Shown one piece after another: positions 16,042 to 28,214 of a DNA stretch of 64,000 nt; the first letter of the stretch is position 1, and every line of letters starts with the position of its first letter. Below the pieces are notes generated by a model, which saw only the letters and a list, made by a program, of their open reading frames with translations, was not told where the DNA came from and made no database searches. The translations under genes and the position numbers were made by a program. This stretch comes from Vibrio variabilis (GTDB lineage Bacteria; Pseudomonadota; Gammaproteobacteria; Enterobacterales; Vibrionaceae), in contig NZ_JYJK01000073.1 of NCBI RefSeq assembly GCF_003263785.1, forward strand, positions 1 through 64,000. The letters are read 5' to 3'.

Positions 16042-16989
16042 ATGTCCATTACCCAGCAACTTAAACTGTTTGTCGATGTCGTCCAACAAGGCTCGTTTGC
16101 CAAAGCCGCATCGTTAAACAATATGGACAACTCCTCACTATCCAAACAGATCAAGAAGCTCGAGCAACACCTAGGTGTTCAATTACTCAATCGCTCAACA
16201 CGTTCGTTTTCCCTGACCTCTGCCGGGGAGGATATTTTAGCAGAAGCCTATCAGCTCATTGATACTCTTGATAATATTAAGAACATTGCGGATTCCTACC
16301 AATCTGAGCCAAAAGGCGTCATTCGTATCGTCTCTGCCATGTTCCTCGGCCAGCAATATATCCAACCTGTAGTGACGCGATTTATGCGTAAATACCCCAA
16401 TGTTCAGGTGGTGTTGCATTTAGACGACCGGCGTACCGATATCATTGCCGATCACTATGATGTGGCGATTCGGATGGGCAAACTGGACGACTCCAACCTC
16501 ATTGCCAGAAAGATTGCTAATTCTAACTTTGCTGTAATAGCGTCGAATTCGTTTATTGATACTTACGGCAAACCCACAACACCAGAAGCACTGATTAACT
16601 TGCCTGCCATAATTTACAACAACGGCACCGTTTGCCTGGATACCTTTAAAATGAGTACAGAACCTAATGGCGGCGAGCTTCGTTCGTTTAAGATGCAAGG
16701 CAACTACAAAGTCAGTGACGTTCGCACCTTGATTGCGGCTGTGCGCGATGGTTTGGGTTACGCAGTAATTGATTTGTTCAACCTTGAGAAGCCCATTGAT
16801 GAGCTCGGGTTAGTCCCTCTACTGACTGACCATACTCTGTCGACTCTCGACAAAGGTATCTACGCCCTCTATCCACACAGGAAACAAACTCTTCTGGTAT
16901 CGGAGTTTATCAACGAGCTAAAACTGGCGATTGGTGAGCCGGCTATCTGGGAAAGTTATATTCCTGACTATCACTTGATGTACAAATAG
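16042..16989 (+). CDS. LysR-family transcriptional regulator
   Basis: 315 residues. An N-terminal winged helix-turn-helix (about 1-60: FVDVVQQGSFAKAASLNNMD, SSLSKQIKKLEQHLGVQLL) followed by a periplasmic-binding-like effector domain from about 90 (GVIRIVSAMFLGQQYIQPVV). Effector unknown. It stands alone between the phosphatase terminator and a convergent gene, so its target may be the upstream anSME/FGE/phosphatase block or genes elsewhere. Confidence 0.88.
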   Translation: MSITQQLKLFVDVVQQGSFAKAASLNNMDNSSLSKQIKKLEQHLGVQLLNRSTRSFSLTSAGEDILAEAYQLIDTLDNIKNIADSYQSEPKGVIRIVSAMFLGQQYIQPVVTRFMRKYPNVQVVLHLDDRRTDIIADHYDVAIRMGKLDDSNLIARKIANSNFAVIASNSFIDTYGKPTTPEALINLPAIIYNNGTVCLDTFKMSTEPNGGELRSFKMQGNYKVSDVRTLIAAVRDGLGYAVIDLFNLEKPIDELGLVPLLTDHTLSTLDKGIYALYPHRKQTLLVSEFINELKLAIGEPAIWESYIPDYHLMYK

Positions 16990-17033
16990 GCCTGATGTTT
17001 CTTCATTAGAAAGAAGAAAGACACCAGGCCTAT
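16986..17033. terminator. Long hairpin between convergent genes
   Basis: ATAGGCCTG at 16986-16994 pairs with CAGGCCTAT at 17025-17033, and the inner TTTCTTC pairs with GAAGAAA. The stem includes the stop codon of the LysR gene. No long T-run, so termination is inferred from position between convergent genes. Confidence 0.5.
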
Positions 17034-17060
17034 TGGAGACGGTTATACCCAAGACAATTA

Positions 17061-17798
17061 TCAGACCGCTTGTTGCATTCGCTCTGCGCTTTTCCCTTGT
17101 TGTGCCATAACAAAGAAGTTATCGATCCAGTGCAAAATAAGTGCTGAGTCTTGTGGCTGTTCTAGGTCAACGAACGCTTGCTGATAGTGCTCTGCCGTGA
17201 TGAGATGCTGACGTTTTTCCACCAGCTTCTGAGTAAAGGGCACACTAAACTCCGGGTGCCCTTGAACCGTGAAGATATGATTGTCTTTGACCAACATGAA
17301 GTTAGGACAAAACTCATTACCTGCAATCACCGTAAGCGCTTTAGGAACAATCGTGACCTGATCTTGATGGCTAACCAGCAGTCTTGCACTGTCTACCGAC
17401 AGGCTCATCCACTTCTTTTGCGCTTGCATCTGCACTTCATAGCTTCCTAGTCCCCAACCTTTATCGGACTTTTGCACCTTACCGCCTAGTGCTCTCGCGA
17501 TCAGCTGATGACCAAAGCAGATACCGACTAAAGGCTTACGCTGCGCTTCGCAACGGACGATCCAATCCACCAGCATGAGTATCCACGGGTGATTATCATA
17601 CGCGTTATGCACACTGCCAGTAATGATAAAGCCGTGGCATTCATCCAGCGCTGGTAACACACCTTTGGTGGCATCGTAGTCTTGAAACGTAAAGTCACGG
17701 TTTATCTCGACCAACGAGCCCTCAATCATGTCAGCGTATTGACCATAATCGGATAACGGTGGATCGACATGACCACAAGTAATAATCCCTATCTTCAT
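17061..17798 (-). CDS. Class I glutamine amidotransferase (GMP-synthase-like)
   Basis: 245 residues. The catalytic triad is visible: Cys in GICFGHQLIA (about residue 93) and His-Glu in VQGHPEFS (about 177). N-terminus MKIGIITCGHVDPPLSDYGQ is typical of stand-alone GATase1 proteins that cleave gamma-glutamyl amides. It is 8 nt downstream of the mmsA-type gene and so in the omega-amino-acid operon. It is not a standard PuuD in sequence, but could hydrolyse gamma-glutamyl-GABA or a similar intermediate, which is inference from location. Confidence 0.8.
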   Translation of the reverse strand: MKIGIITCGHVDPPLSDYGQYADMIEGSLVEINRDFTFQDYDATKGVLPALDECHGFIITGSVHNAYDNHPWILMLVDWIVRCEAQRKPLVGICFGHQLIARALGGKVQKSDKGWGLGSYEVQMQAQKKWMSLSVDSARLLVSHQDQVTIVPKALTVIAGNEFCPNFMLVKDNHIFTVQGHPEFSVPFTQKLVEKRQHLITAEHYQQAFVDLEQPQDSALILHWIDNFFVMAQQGKSAERMQQAV

Positions 17799-17805
17799 TC
17801 ATCAC

Positions 17806-19302
17806 CTACTTCATTGTTGGCATTACAAATTCACTTTCACGTTGCCCTTTTGGCCAGCGTGCTGTCACTGTCTTCATACGAGTATAGAAGCGTACTCCGT
17901 CATTGCCATGCACATTCAATGGACCGAAAATAGAACGTTTCCAACCACCAAAGCTGTGGAACGCCATCGGGACTGGAATTGGCACATTCACACCCACCAT
18001 TCCGATTTCAACTTTTTCTGCAAAATCGCGAGCAGTATCGCCATCACGGGTAAAGATCGCTGTGCCATTACCAAACTCATGCTCATTAATAAGCGCTAAA
18101 GCGTGTTGGTAATCTTTCGCTCGAACCACGGAGAGTACTGGACCAAAAATTTCTTCGTTGTAAATGGTCATATCTGCGGTCACGTTATCAAATAGTGTAC
18201 CGCCTACGAAATAACCTGGAGCACCCGTATCAATATCTCTTCCATCGACGACTAGCGTCGCGCCTTGATCAACTCCCGTTTGAATGTACTCACGTACCTT
18301 ATTCATGTGTGGCTCACTGACCAATGGCCCCATTTCGTTCTCTGGAGAAACGCCAAGGCCGGGACCGACTCGCAGTGCTTGCACTTTTTCTTTAAGAGCT
18401 GCAACCAACTTATCCGCCGCTTCATCGCCCACTGCAACCGCTACCGAAATCGCCATACAGCGCTCGCCCGCCGCACCATAGGCCGCGCCCATAATCGCGT
18501 TCGTTGCGCCCTCAAGATCGGCATCCGGCATAACAACTAGATGGTTTTTCGCACCACCAAGTGCCTGTACGCGCTTACCATTAGCACTGCCTTTTGAGTA
18601 GATCGCTTCCGCAATTGGTGTCGAGCCAACGAAGCTCACTGCCGCAACATCAGGCGCTTCCAGCAATGCATCAACAACCTCTTTATCACCTTGCACAACA
18701 TTGAATACGCCATCTGGCAAACCGGCTTCTTTTAGCAATTTTGCAAGCATTAGCGAAGCACTCGGATCTTTTTCCGAAGGCTTAAGAATAAAGCTGTTAC
18801 CGCAGGCAAGAGACACAGGAATCATCCACAGCGGTACCATCACCGGGAAATTAAACGGCGTTATCCCTACACAAACACCTACTGGCTGCATCATTGAGTA
18901 GCTATCAATTTCACGTCCAACATTTAGCGAGTGCTCGCCTTTAAGTAGGTGTGGAATACCACAAGCAAACTCGACCACTTCCAAACCGCGAGTTAGCTCC
19001 CCCAGCGCATCGCTATGAACCTTGCCGTGCTCGGTCGAAATCAATGTTGCCAGCTCATCGGCATTGTCTTCCAATAGGGCTTTAAAGCGAAACATGACGC
19101 GAGCACGCTGCAACGGCGGAGTCGCTTGCCAATCAACTTGTGCTTTTTTGGCAACCTCGACGGCCGCCAAGGCTTCCTCTGCACTAGAAAGCTGAACTTG
19201 CCCTTTTAGCTCGCCATTAGCAGGGTTGAACAAATCGGCATTTCGCTGGCTACTACTCTCAACAATCTCGCCATTAATAAAGTTTGATACCAAAACTGAC
19301 AT
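17806..19302 (-). CDS. mmsA: Methylmalonate/malonate-semialdehyde dehydrogenase (CoA-acylating)
   Basis: 498 residues, intact. The ALDH superfamily markers are ITPFNFPVMVPLW, the NAD-binding VSFVGSTPIAEAIY (family-specific), Cys nucleophile in AAYGAAGERCMAISVAV (about residue 285) and IYNEEIFGPVLSV. The C-terminal GGWKRSIFGPLNVHGNDGVRFYT is typical of the MmsA/IolA group. The enzyme turns malonate or methylmalonate semialdehyde into acetyl- or propionyl-CoA. Paired with the aminotransferase upstream (5 nt gap) it fits beta-alanine breakdown, as in bauA/bauC of pseudomonads. Confidence 0.9.
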   Translation of the reverse strand: MSVLVSNFINGEIVESSSQRNADLFNPANGELKGQVQLSSAEEALAAVEVAKKAQVDWQATPPLQRARVMFRFKALLEDNADELATLISTEHGKVHSDALGELTRGLEVVEFACGIPHLLKGEHSLNVGREIDSYSMMQPVGVCVGITPFNFPVMVPLWMIPVSLACGNSFILKPSEKDPSASLMLAKLLKEAGLPDGVFNVVQGDKEVVDALLEAPDVAAVSFVGSTPIAEAIYSKGSANGKRVQALGGAKNHLVVMPDADLEGATNAIMGAAYGAAGERCMAISVAVAVGDEAADKLVAALKEKVQALRVGPGLGVSPENEMGPLVSEPHMNKVREYIQTGVDQGATLVVDGRDIDTGAPGYFVGGTLFDNVTADMTIYNEEIFGPVLSVVRAKDYQHALALINEHEFGNGTAIFTRDGDTARDFAEKVEIGMVGVNVPIPVPMAFHSFGGWKRSIFGPLNVHGNDGVRFYTRMKTVTARWPKGQRESEFVMPTMK

Positions 19303-19307
19303 AAGTT

Positions 19308-20668
19308 TTATTCCTTGTATTCAATATTTTGTAGAACATCGGCAATAAGCGTAAACAGATCATCAATATGCTGTTTTTCAATAATCAAAGGAGGTGACAG
19401 TGCAATGATGTCGCCCGTCACCCGAATCAGTGCGCCTTTCTCGAAACACTTAGTAAACACCTGATAAGCACGAGAGCCGGGTTTACCTGCAATACCTTCG
19501 AGCTCAATGCCCGCGATTAATCCGTAATTACGTAGATCTTTCACATGAGGTAAGCCCTTCAGGCTATGTACCGCTTGCTGCCAGTAGTCAGCAAGGTCCG
19601 CCGCTCGGGTATAGAGGTTTTCATTACGGTAGATATCCAAGGTAGCGAGACCCGCCGCCGCCGCGACTGGGTGACCTGAATACGTGTAGCCATGGAAAAG
19701 TTCGATGGCTTGGCTCTCGGGAGAAACCATTGCTTGATAGATCTCATCGCTAACGAACACGGCTCCCATTGGGATAGCGCCGTTAGTCAGCCCTTTAGCC
19801 GTGGTGATAATGTCTGGCTTAACATCAAACTCTTGCGCAGCGAACGGGCTACCAATACGGCCAAAGCCGGTAATCACTTCGTCAAAAATGAGCAAAATAC
19901 CATATTGGGTACAGATCTCTCGTAGGCGTTTTAAATAGCCTTTCGGCGGAAGAATCACCCCTGTTGAGCCAGCAATTGGCTCCACAATCACTGCGGCAAT
20001 ATTACTCGCATCATGGAGGGTAACGATGTTATTGAGACTCTCCCCCAGCCCGGATCGTAATCCGGCAAGCCATGACTAAAGGCGCTATGCTCGATACTTA
20101 ATGTATGCGGCAAGTGATCAACGCCAGTAAGTAAGCTACCAAACGCCTTGCGATTATTAACAATGCCCCCAACGGAGATGCCACCAAATCCTACTCCGTG
20201 GTAGCCACGCTCTCGGCCAATTAAGCGAGTTCTTGTGCCTTGCCCTATCGCACGCTGATAAGCTAACGCAATTTTTAAAGCGGTATCAACAGACTCTGAA
20301 CCCGAGTTTGTGAAAAATACTCGATTCAAGCCCGATGGGGCAATCTCTGCCAGTTGTTCTGCAAATTGAAACGGCAACGGGTGCCCCATTTGAAACGTTG
20401 GCGCAAAGTCCAAATTATGAATTTGGCTTGCCACGGCTTCACTGATCTCATGTCGGCCATGCCCTGCGTTACAACACCAAAGTCCAGCAGTACCATCAAG
20501 GATCTTTCTTTTATCCTCTGAGGTGTAATACATCCCCTCAGCAGATACCAACATTCGCGGTGACGCTTTAAACTGCGAGTTTGCCGTAAAAGGCATCCAA
20601 AAAGCGTCTTTATTGGTTGATTGTTCGCTTACTAGCGAATCCATGCTTTTATTGTTCGTCCCATGCAT
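19308..20668 (-). CDS. Class III omega-amino acid:pyruvate aminotransferase, one frameshift
   Basis: About 453 residues. PLP-fold markers: LDGTAGLWCCNAGHGR, FFTNSGSESVDTALK (phosphate binding), GYHGVGFGGISVGG, LIFDEVITGFGRIG, and the Schiff-base Lys in TTAKGLTNGAIPMG. The group includes beta-alanine:pyruvate transaminase. One base is lost in the G-run near 20048, so DYDPG should continue LGESLNNIVTLHDASNIAA. The ATG at 20668 is chosen; the longer reading would need TTG at 20680, and MDSLVSEQ at 20644 is another option. First gene of a minus operon with mmsA and the amidotransferase, divergent from the XRE-cupin regulator. Confidence 0.85.
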
Positions 20669-20683
20669 AGTGCACCCCAACGG

Positions 20684-20725
20684 TCATAGTTGAACTGATC
20701 TTAACTGAACTGTTCATAGTTGAAT
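20684..20725. promoter_or_regulatory. Candidate operator: two direct repeats between divergent genes
   Basis: TCATAGTTGAA occurs at 20684-20694 and again at 20714-20724, 30 bp apart, about three helical turns. Between them lies TTAACTGAACTG. The second copy in its context, TGTTCATAGTTGAAT, resembles the reverse complement of the E. coli PuuR site as I remember it. A binding site for the XRE-cupin regulator encoded next to it is the natural guess. Confidence 0.45.
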
Positions 20726-20938
20726 GAATGATTGTTTCTTTTACTAAACACCGCTAAACACTCACACCGCTTTATGTAAATGCAATGTTATTAAATATTA
20801 AACAAAATTGACTATAGAACGTTCTTTTGAGCCGTGCAATGATAAAATTATAAACATTTTCTGGTTTTTTGCGTTTAGTGAGCTAGGATTGTGTTTAGTT
20901 TACTAATCACTATGAGTCATCTAGGGAGCATTCATTTC

Positions 20939-21487
20939 ATGGAAATGGAGATTGGATCAAGATTCAAAGCGCTACGCGAACGCGCGGGACTCTCGCAACG
21001 AGAGTTAGCAAAGCGCGCTGGGGTCACCAATGGGTTTATTTCACAGATAGAAAGTAACGCGGTTAGCCCGTCTGTCGCTTCTCTGAGTAAATTGCTCAGC
21101 AAGATCCCCTCTTCTATGGCGGAGTTTTTCGCCGTCGATGAGCCCCAGCCAGAGCAGTTCTTTACCCGACGAGCAGAGCAGCCTGAAATTGGTCGCGGTA
21201 AAATCAGCTATCGCCAAATTGGCCACTATCACGAAGATCGCCACATCGGCATGCTAAGGGAAACGCTCGCTCCAGGTGCAGACACGGGTAAAGAAATGCT
21301 CAGTCACGAAGGACAGGAATGTGGGGTCATAGTGCAAGGCGAGCTTGAACTCACTGTTGAAGAGCAAGTTACCCGTTTAGTCGAAGGCGACAGCTACTAC
21401 TTTGATAGCGAGCGCCCTCACCGATTTAGAAACACCACTGATGTGGATTGTGTCATTATCAGTGCAAATTCACCGGCAAGCTTCTAA
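20939..21487 (+). CDS. XRE-cupin regulator, PuuR-like
   Basis: 182 residues. An N-terminal helix-turn-helix (about 8-62: LRERAGLSQRELAKRAGVTN, GFISQIESNAVSPSVASL) and a C-terminal cupin domain (HEGQECGVIVQGELELTV, GDSYYFDSERPHRF). PuuR of E. coli has the same layout and represses putrescine genes. The ATG at 20939 is taken because it starts directly at the HTH. It lies 26 nt ahead of a puuC-type dehydrogenase and divergent from the aminotransferase operon, so it likely controls both. A paralogue sits at 31441-31983. Confidence 0.85.
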   Translation: MEMEIGSRFKALRERAGLSQRELAKRAGVTNGFISQIESNAVSPSVASLSKLLSKIPSSMAEFFAVDEPQPEQFFTRRAEQPEIGRGKISYRQIGHYHEDRHIGMLRETLAPGADTGKEMLSHEGQECGVIVQGELELTVEEQVTRLVEGDSYYFDSERPHRFRNTTDVDCVIISANSPASF

Positions 21488-21513
21488 CCAAAAGGAATTA
21501 AGGAAGGGTATTT

Positions 21514-22999
21514 ATGGACAACATGACATGGCATGACAAGGCAGAGGCATTGAGTTTTCGAACTCAGGCATTCATCAATGGTGAATTTGTCAATTCGGCT
21601 TCCGGCGATACGTTTGAAATTATTAACCCGGCAACTGGGCACTCACTTGCCACGTAGCTCGCTGCAGTGAGCAAGATGTTAATACAGCAGTTGAAGCAGC
21701 GCGTGCGGCATTTGAAAGTCGCGTTTGGAGTGGCTTAGCACCTAGTGAAAGAAAAGCGATTTTGCTCAACTATGCCAAGCTGATCGATGAGCACAGAGAA
21801 GACTTCGCACTACTCGAGTCGCTGGACATGGGCAAACCCATATCGGATGCAATGGGCTATGACGCTCCAGCAACCGCGCGCTGCATTCAATGGAACGCGG
21901 AAGCCATAGATAAGGTGTACGATGAAGTGGCTCCTGTTACTGAAGATGCACTCGCTCTGGTCACCAGAGAAGCGCTTGGTGTGGTTGCAGCGGTTGTACC
22001 GTGGAACTTCCCTACTGTCATGGCTGCATGGAAAATTGGCCCGGCACTTGCCACTGGTAACTCGGTTATAGTGAAGCCGTCTGAGAAGTCTCCGTTGACC
22101 GCTATCCTTTTGGCCGATCTTGCCAAACAGGCCGGGATCCCAGCAGGCGTATTTCAAGTACTCCCAGGATTTGGGCATGAGGCGGGACAGGCGTTAGCCT
22201 TCATAACGATGTCGATTGTATCACCTTTACTGGCTCCACCGCTGTCGGCAAAAAACTGCTCTCCTTTGCTGGAGAATCCAATCTCAAACGTGCCTTTATG
22301 GAATGTGGCGGTAAAAGTCCCCATATCGTGCATTACGACGTCAAAGACATAGAAAAAGCGGCCGCTACCGCTGCGTCCGCTATTTGCTATAACCAAGGCG
22401 AGGTGTGTACTGCGGGCTCCCGTTTGCTTGTTCACTCTTCGATCAAAGATGAGTTTGTCGCACTGCTGTTGAAATACATGGAGAAGTGGCAGCCTAATGA
22501 CCCGCTTCTAGAAGATACCCGCGTTGGAGCAATTGTTGATGCCGCTCAGTACGAGCGCGTGCTTAGCTACATTGACATTGGGAAAAATGAAGGTGCGACG
22601 CTCGCATTTGGTGGTAGGCCCGCTATGACACACACCGATGGCTACTTCATTCAGCCTGCTGTGTTTACCGACGTCACATCGGATATGAGGATATTCCAAG
22701 AGGAAATTTTTGGTCCTGTTCTTTGTGTGACGACCTTCGACTCGATCGAAGAAGCGATCACCCTCGCCAATGACAGTGACTACGGCTTAGCGGCAGGAAT
22801 CTGGACTTCAGATATTTCTACGGCGGTTCGCTGCTCTCGAGCTCTCAGAGCAGGTACCGTGTTCGTTAATAACTGGGATGGTGGCGATATGACCATGCCA
22901 TTTGGTGGCTACAAGCAAAGCGGCAATGGTAGGGACAAATCTTTGCATGCCCTGCACAAATACACCGAACTTAAATCTACTTGGATAGAGCTTGATTAG
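21514..22999 (+). CDS. puuC: PuuC-type gamma-glutamyl-aminobutyraldehyde dehydrogenase, two frameshifts
   Basis: About 495 residues. ALDH markers: AFINGEFVNSASGDTFE, VVPWNFPTVMAAWKIGPAL, KPSEKSPLTA, ITFTGSTAVGK, MECGGKSPHIV, Cys nucleophile in YNQGEVCTAGSRL and FQEEIFGPVLCV. The C-terminus PFGGYKQSGNGRDKSLHAL resembles PuuC and betaine-aldehyde types. Frames break near 21655 (LAT/VARCSEQD) and 22196 (QALA/LHNDVDCI). It oxidises gamma-glutamyl-gamma-aminobutyraldehyde, or a similar omega-aldehyde, to the acid with NAD(P)+. Symbol given on the combined evidence of family and neighbours. Confidence 0.75.
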
Positions 23000-23026
23000 C
23001 GCGCCGTGTATTTGCGCTCAATCACG

Positions 23027-23058
23027 TACCGGGTAACTCACTGAAGAGTTACCCGGTA
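23027..23058 (+). terminator. Hairpin terminator after the aldehyde dehydrogenase
   Basis: TACCGGGTAACTC (23027-23039), loop ACTGAA, GAGTTACCCGGTA (23046-23058), a perfect 13-bp stem. The tail, ATCTATTGTTTATA, is only modestly T-rich. Confidence 0.7.
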
Positions 23059-23198
23059 ATCTATTGTTTATAAGAATATTTTTCTTCCCCACCTCAATGC
23101 TAGATGCTCAGCCTGACCAAATACGAATAATTATTAATCTCCCTAACAGCCTTGCAGCGTATATACTCAGTAAGTCAACGCTATCCTCGAGGTAGATT

Positions 23199-24051
23199 AT
23201 GTTTGGATCGATTATGTGGGAAAAAGGACACCACACAGCACTATCGGACAGGGAGAGCCAACTCGGTAAAGAGCAGCAGCGATATCTCGACGATCCGCTC
23301 TCGCTCTATCAAAAACACACTGAGCGGCAAAAATACGTTGCTTTGGAGCCGATTGCTTTACGTTCAATGAACCAAGACGCGACAAAGTAAACGTAAAATC
23401 GTGGCCAAACCTGCTCGCCCTCGATGTGGCGTTTTGGCATCGTCAACATGATCAAAACACGCGCGCTGCAGACAATTGCCAAAGTGTATCAGCAGAAACG
23501 TTCATTCCTGAAGAGTACATTAGTCAGCTTAAAGGGGACTGGATAAGACTGTTTTATCGAGACCAACTGGTTTACGGTCACCTGTATAGTGCCCTCCACT
23601 ATATTATGCGGGGTGCATTGTTCGACGTCGCACGCTGGGTGGAATCACGTTTTCCCTATCAATTACAGCGAGACTGCCACCTCCTCCCTCATAACTCGAC
23701 ATTAGACCCCAAGTATTACCTTCAAGCACACTTCGGGCACGAATCTGTTAGACCTTATTTTACTGCTCACTGTTCAGACTGGTTGAGTCATCACTACCCA
23801 GACTTTATGTTAGACCTGCACCAGCAATTAGAGCAGCAGACCCCGCTAGCTTTATCATTGAGTACCAGAACAAACAAGGTTTGCCTTGTGTCGATTTTGT
23901 CTGCAAAAACCAGCAAAGCATGCGGCTAATACGCCCAGAAAAATTTGTTGAAGACATGCAACACCTGGCGTGTGATGCAGAATACCTCAACTTTAAAACT
24001 AAGCAGTTATCAGCAAAGATAGCTAACGAGCTGCGCAGCCTTGGATGGTGA
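23199..24051 (+). CDS. Unrecognised protein, two frameshifts
   Basis: I do not recognise this family. The protein starts MFGSIMWEKGHHTALSDRES at 23199 and, after a shift near 23375, continues RRDKVNVKSWPNLLALDVAF in the same frame as the long open stretch beginning at a GTG at 23426. A second shift near 23845 gives ADPASFIIEYQNKQGLPCVD and an end at 24051 (ELRSLGW). Total about 283 residues, soluble, rich in His, Trp and aromatic residues, no signal peptide. The segment LALDVAFWHRQHDQN suggests alpha-helix. It lies between the puuC-type gene and oxyR, on its own. Confidence 0.5.
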
Positions 24052-24153
24052 TGAAAAGTAACAAAAAAGTTAATGATTTCCGTCGGCTATAGAGACTTTA
24101 GCGAGATCATCATCTACTTTTATAACAGTCGAACGCATCTCCTGTGAGGCACT

Positions 24154-25052
24154 ATGATTTCGATAAAACAACTCACCTATGCTTTAGCTGTGTCAAAAAC
24201 CATGCACTTTCGCAAAGCTGCTGACTTGTGCCATGTCAGTCAGTCTAGCCTGAGTACCGGCCTCAACGAGTTAGAGCGCCAGCTTGGTATCAAAATCTTT
24301 GAACGCGATAATAAGAAGGTACTACTAACCAAACATGGTGGTGAAGTAGTAGAGAAAGCGCGTAGCATCTTGTCACAGGTGGATGAGTTGGTACACATTG
24401 CGGAAAGCCACAGCCAACCGTTTAGCTTTCCTATGAGTATCGGCATCATTCCAACCATTGCGCCTTACTTGCTACCACGCTTAATGTCGGCATTGCAACA
24501 CCATCACCCAAACGCATCACTGACCTTTATCGAAGAAGAGTCGCACCATTTAGTAGAGAAAGTACAGCGCGGAGAAATCGATACGGCTATTTTGGCGCTT
24601 CCCTACCCTTGTCATGGTCTGTTGAGCCTGGAGTTTTGGCAAGAAGACTTCGTTTGGGTGGCGTCAAAAGGAGGAGACTACACCGAGTTACCCAACGTCA
24701 CAACCGAGCAGCTTAGCCGTGCCAACTTAATGCTACTCGCCGAAGGTCACTGCCTCAAAGACCAAATTCTCAACCTATGTAATATTCCAGAGCAAGACAC
24801 CTTACAAAGTTATCGCGCTACCAGTCTCAATACGCTAGTGCAAATGGTGATCAGTGGACTGGGTTCAACATTGATTCCACAAATGGCGGTTGAACAGTTG
24901 GTCACGCAGCATTGCGACTTGTCAGTAGTTCCGCTCAATGAGCCTGGCCCTCATCGACGTATCGCTTGATCTACAGGCCTAACTACGTAAACGTTTCTAA
25001 CCTAGAGTACCTCTCACAACTCGCAAGGCAATCATTGTCAGGGCTAACATGA
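24154..25052 (+). CDS. oxyR: Peroxide-sensing LysR regulator OxyR, one frameshift
   Basis: About 299 residues once restored. The LysR helix-turn-helix (LTYALAVSKTMHFRKAADLC, SQSSLSTGLNELERQLGI) is followed by the effector domain. The redox pair is present as AEGHCLKDQILNLC near residue 203, with the 9-residue Cys spacing of OxyR C199/C208, which form a disulfide on peroxide contact. The frame breaks near 24968 (HRRIA), where one T appears lost, after which LIYRPNYVNVSNLEYLSQL completes the C-terminus. It precedes dps and katG, both OxyR targets in other bacteria. Confidence 0.85.
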
Positions 25053-25237
25053 AGACCGACTGAACAGCGATGATTGTAAAAATTGAAGATAAGATCACCA
25101 TCAATCGAGATAATCGAACACTATGTTCGATTATTTCATTTTTACAACCCTTACAACGTCATCAATACTTTAATGACCGTTTTGATTGAACAGATAACGT
25201 CTTTTTCATCGTTTAGTTACAAACGTAAGGAGTATCT

Positions 25238-25707
25238 ATGACCAATATTGATATCGGTATTGATAGTGAAAACAGACTCAAAACAGCGGAAGGATTAAAG
25301 CGACTTCTGGCTGACTCTTACACTTTATATCTCCAAACTCACAATTTTCACTGGAATGTAGAAGGCCCCATTTTAGGGACTTGCACATGATGTTTGAAGA
25401 ACACTACACTGAGTTAGCGACTGCGGTTGATGAGATTGCTGAGCGCATCCGCACCCTCGATGTCCCAGCTCCAGGGACCTTTCGAGCCTTTTACGAATTG
25501 AGCTCAATACAAGAAGTTGAAGGTGTGCCTAGCGCCAATGAGATGGTGTGCATATTGACCAAAAGCCACGAGCAAGTCGTGAAAACCGCGCGAGCAGCAA
25601 TGAAGTTGGCGCTGCAGGCTGAAGACGAATCCAGTATCGCCCTCATCTCTGATCGCATGCGCATCCACGAAAAAACCGCATGGATGTTGCGCTCACTGCA
25701 AAAATAA
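25238..25707 (+). CDS. dps: Dps-type ferritin-like DNA protection protein, one frameshift
   Basis: About 156 residues. The ferroxidase site of Dps is spread over [25 protein letters not shown], with its His, Asp and Glu ligands, followed by [19 protein letters not shown] and the C-terminal four-helix bundle. The frame breaks in the C-run at 25366-25369, where one C is probably lost. The ATG at 25238 has AAGGAG upstream. Dps stores iron as mineral with peroxide as oxidant and coats DNA. Its place between oxyR and katG supports peroxide control. Confidence 0.85.
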
Positions 25708-25804
25708 AGCGTAAACATCAGTAACGAAGTGCTAAACCCTCTGGCCATGCTGTGAAATGCAGCTTCACAGCAGTCAGTAGATGGCCAAATCGCTGTATAG
25801 GTAG

Positions 25805-28001
<2,197 letters not shown>

Positions 28002-28026
28002 GCTGTCATAATAGCGACAACAAGCT

Positions 28027-28055
28027 AAAGGGAAAGCGACCAAGCTTTCCCTTTT
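28027..28055 (+). terminator. Intrinsic terminator after katG
   Basis: AAAGGGAAAGC (28027-28037), loop GACCAA, GCTTTCCCTTT (28044-28054), then T. Perfect 11-bp stem, 26 nt past the stop. Confidence 0.85.
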
Positions 28056-28214
28056 AGTATTGACTTTACGCTCTACGCAATCAAAAGCTTTAACGAAGCC
28101 TTCAGAGTTGGCAATTTTGTTGAGTTGCTGGCGCTTGGCATAAAACGTCGTCGGTTCCAGAACGGGCACCTCTTTTTCACTTTTCTCAACACGAACCTGT
28201 TCTGTTAGATACGG

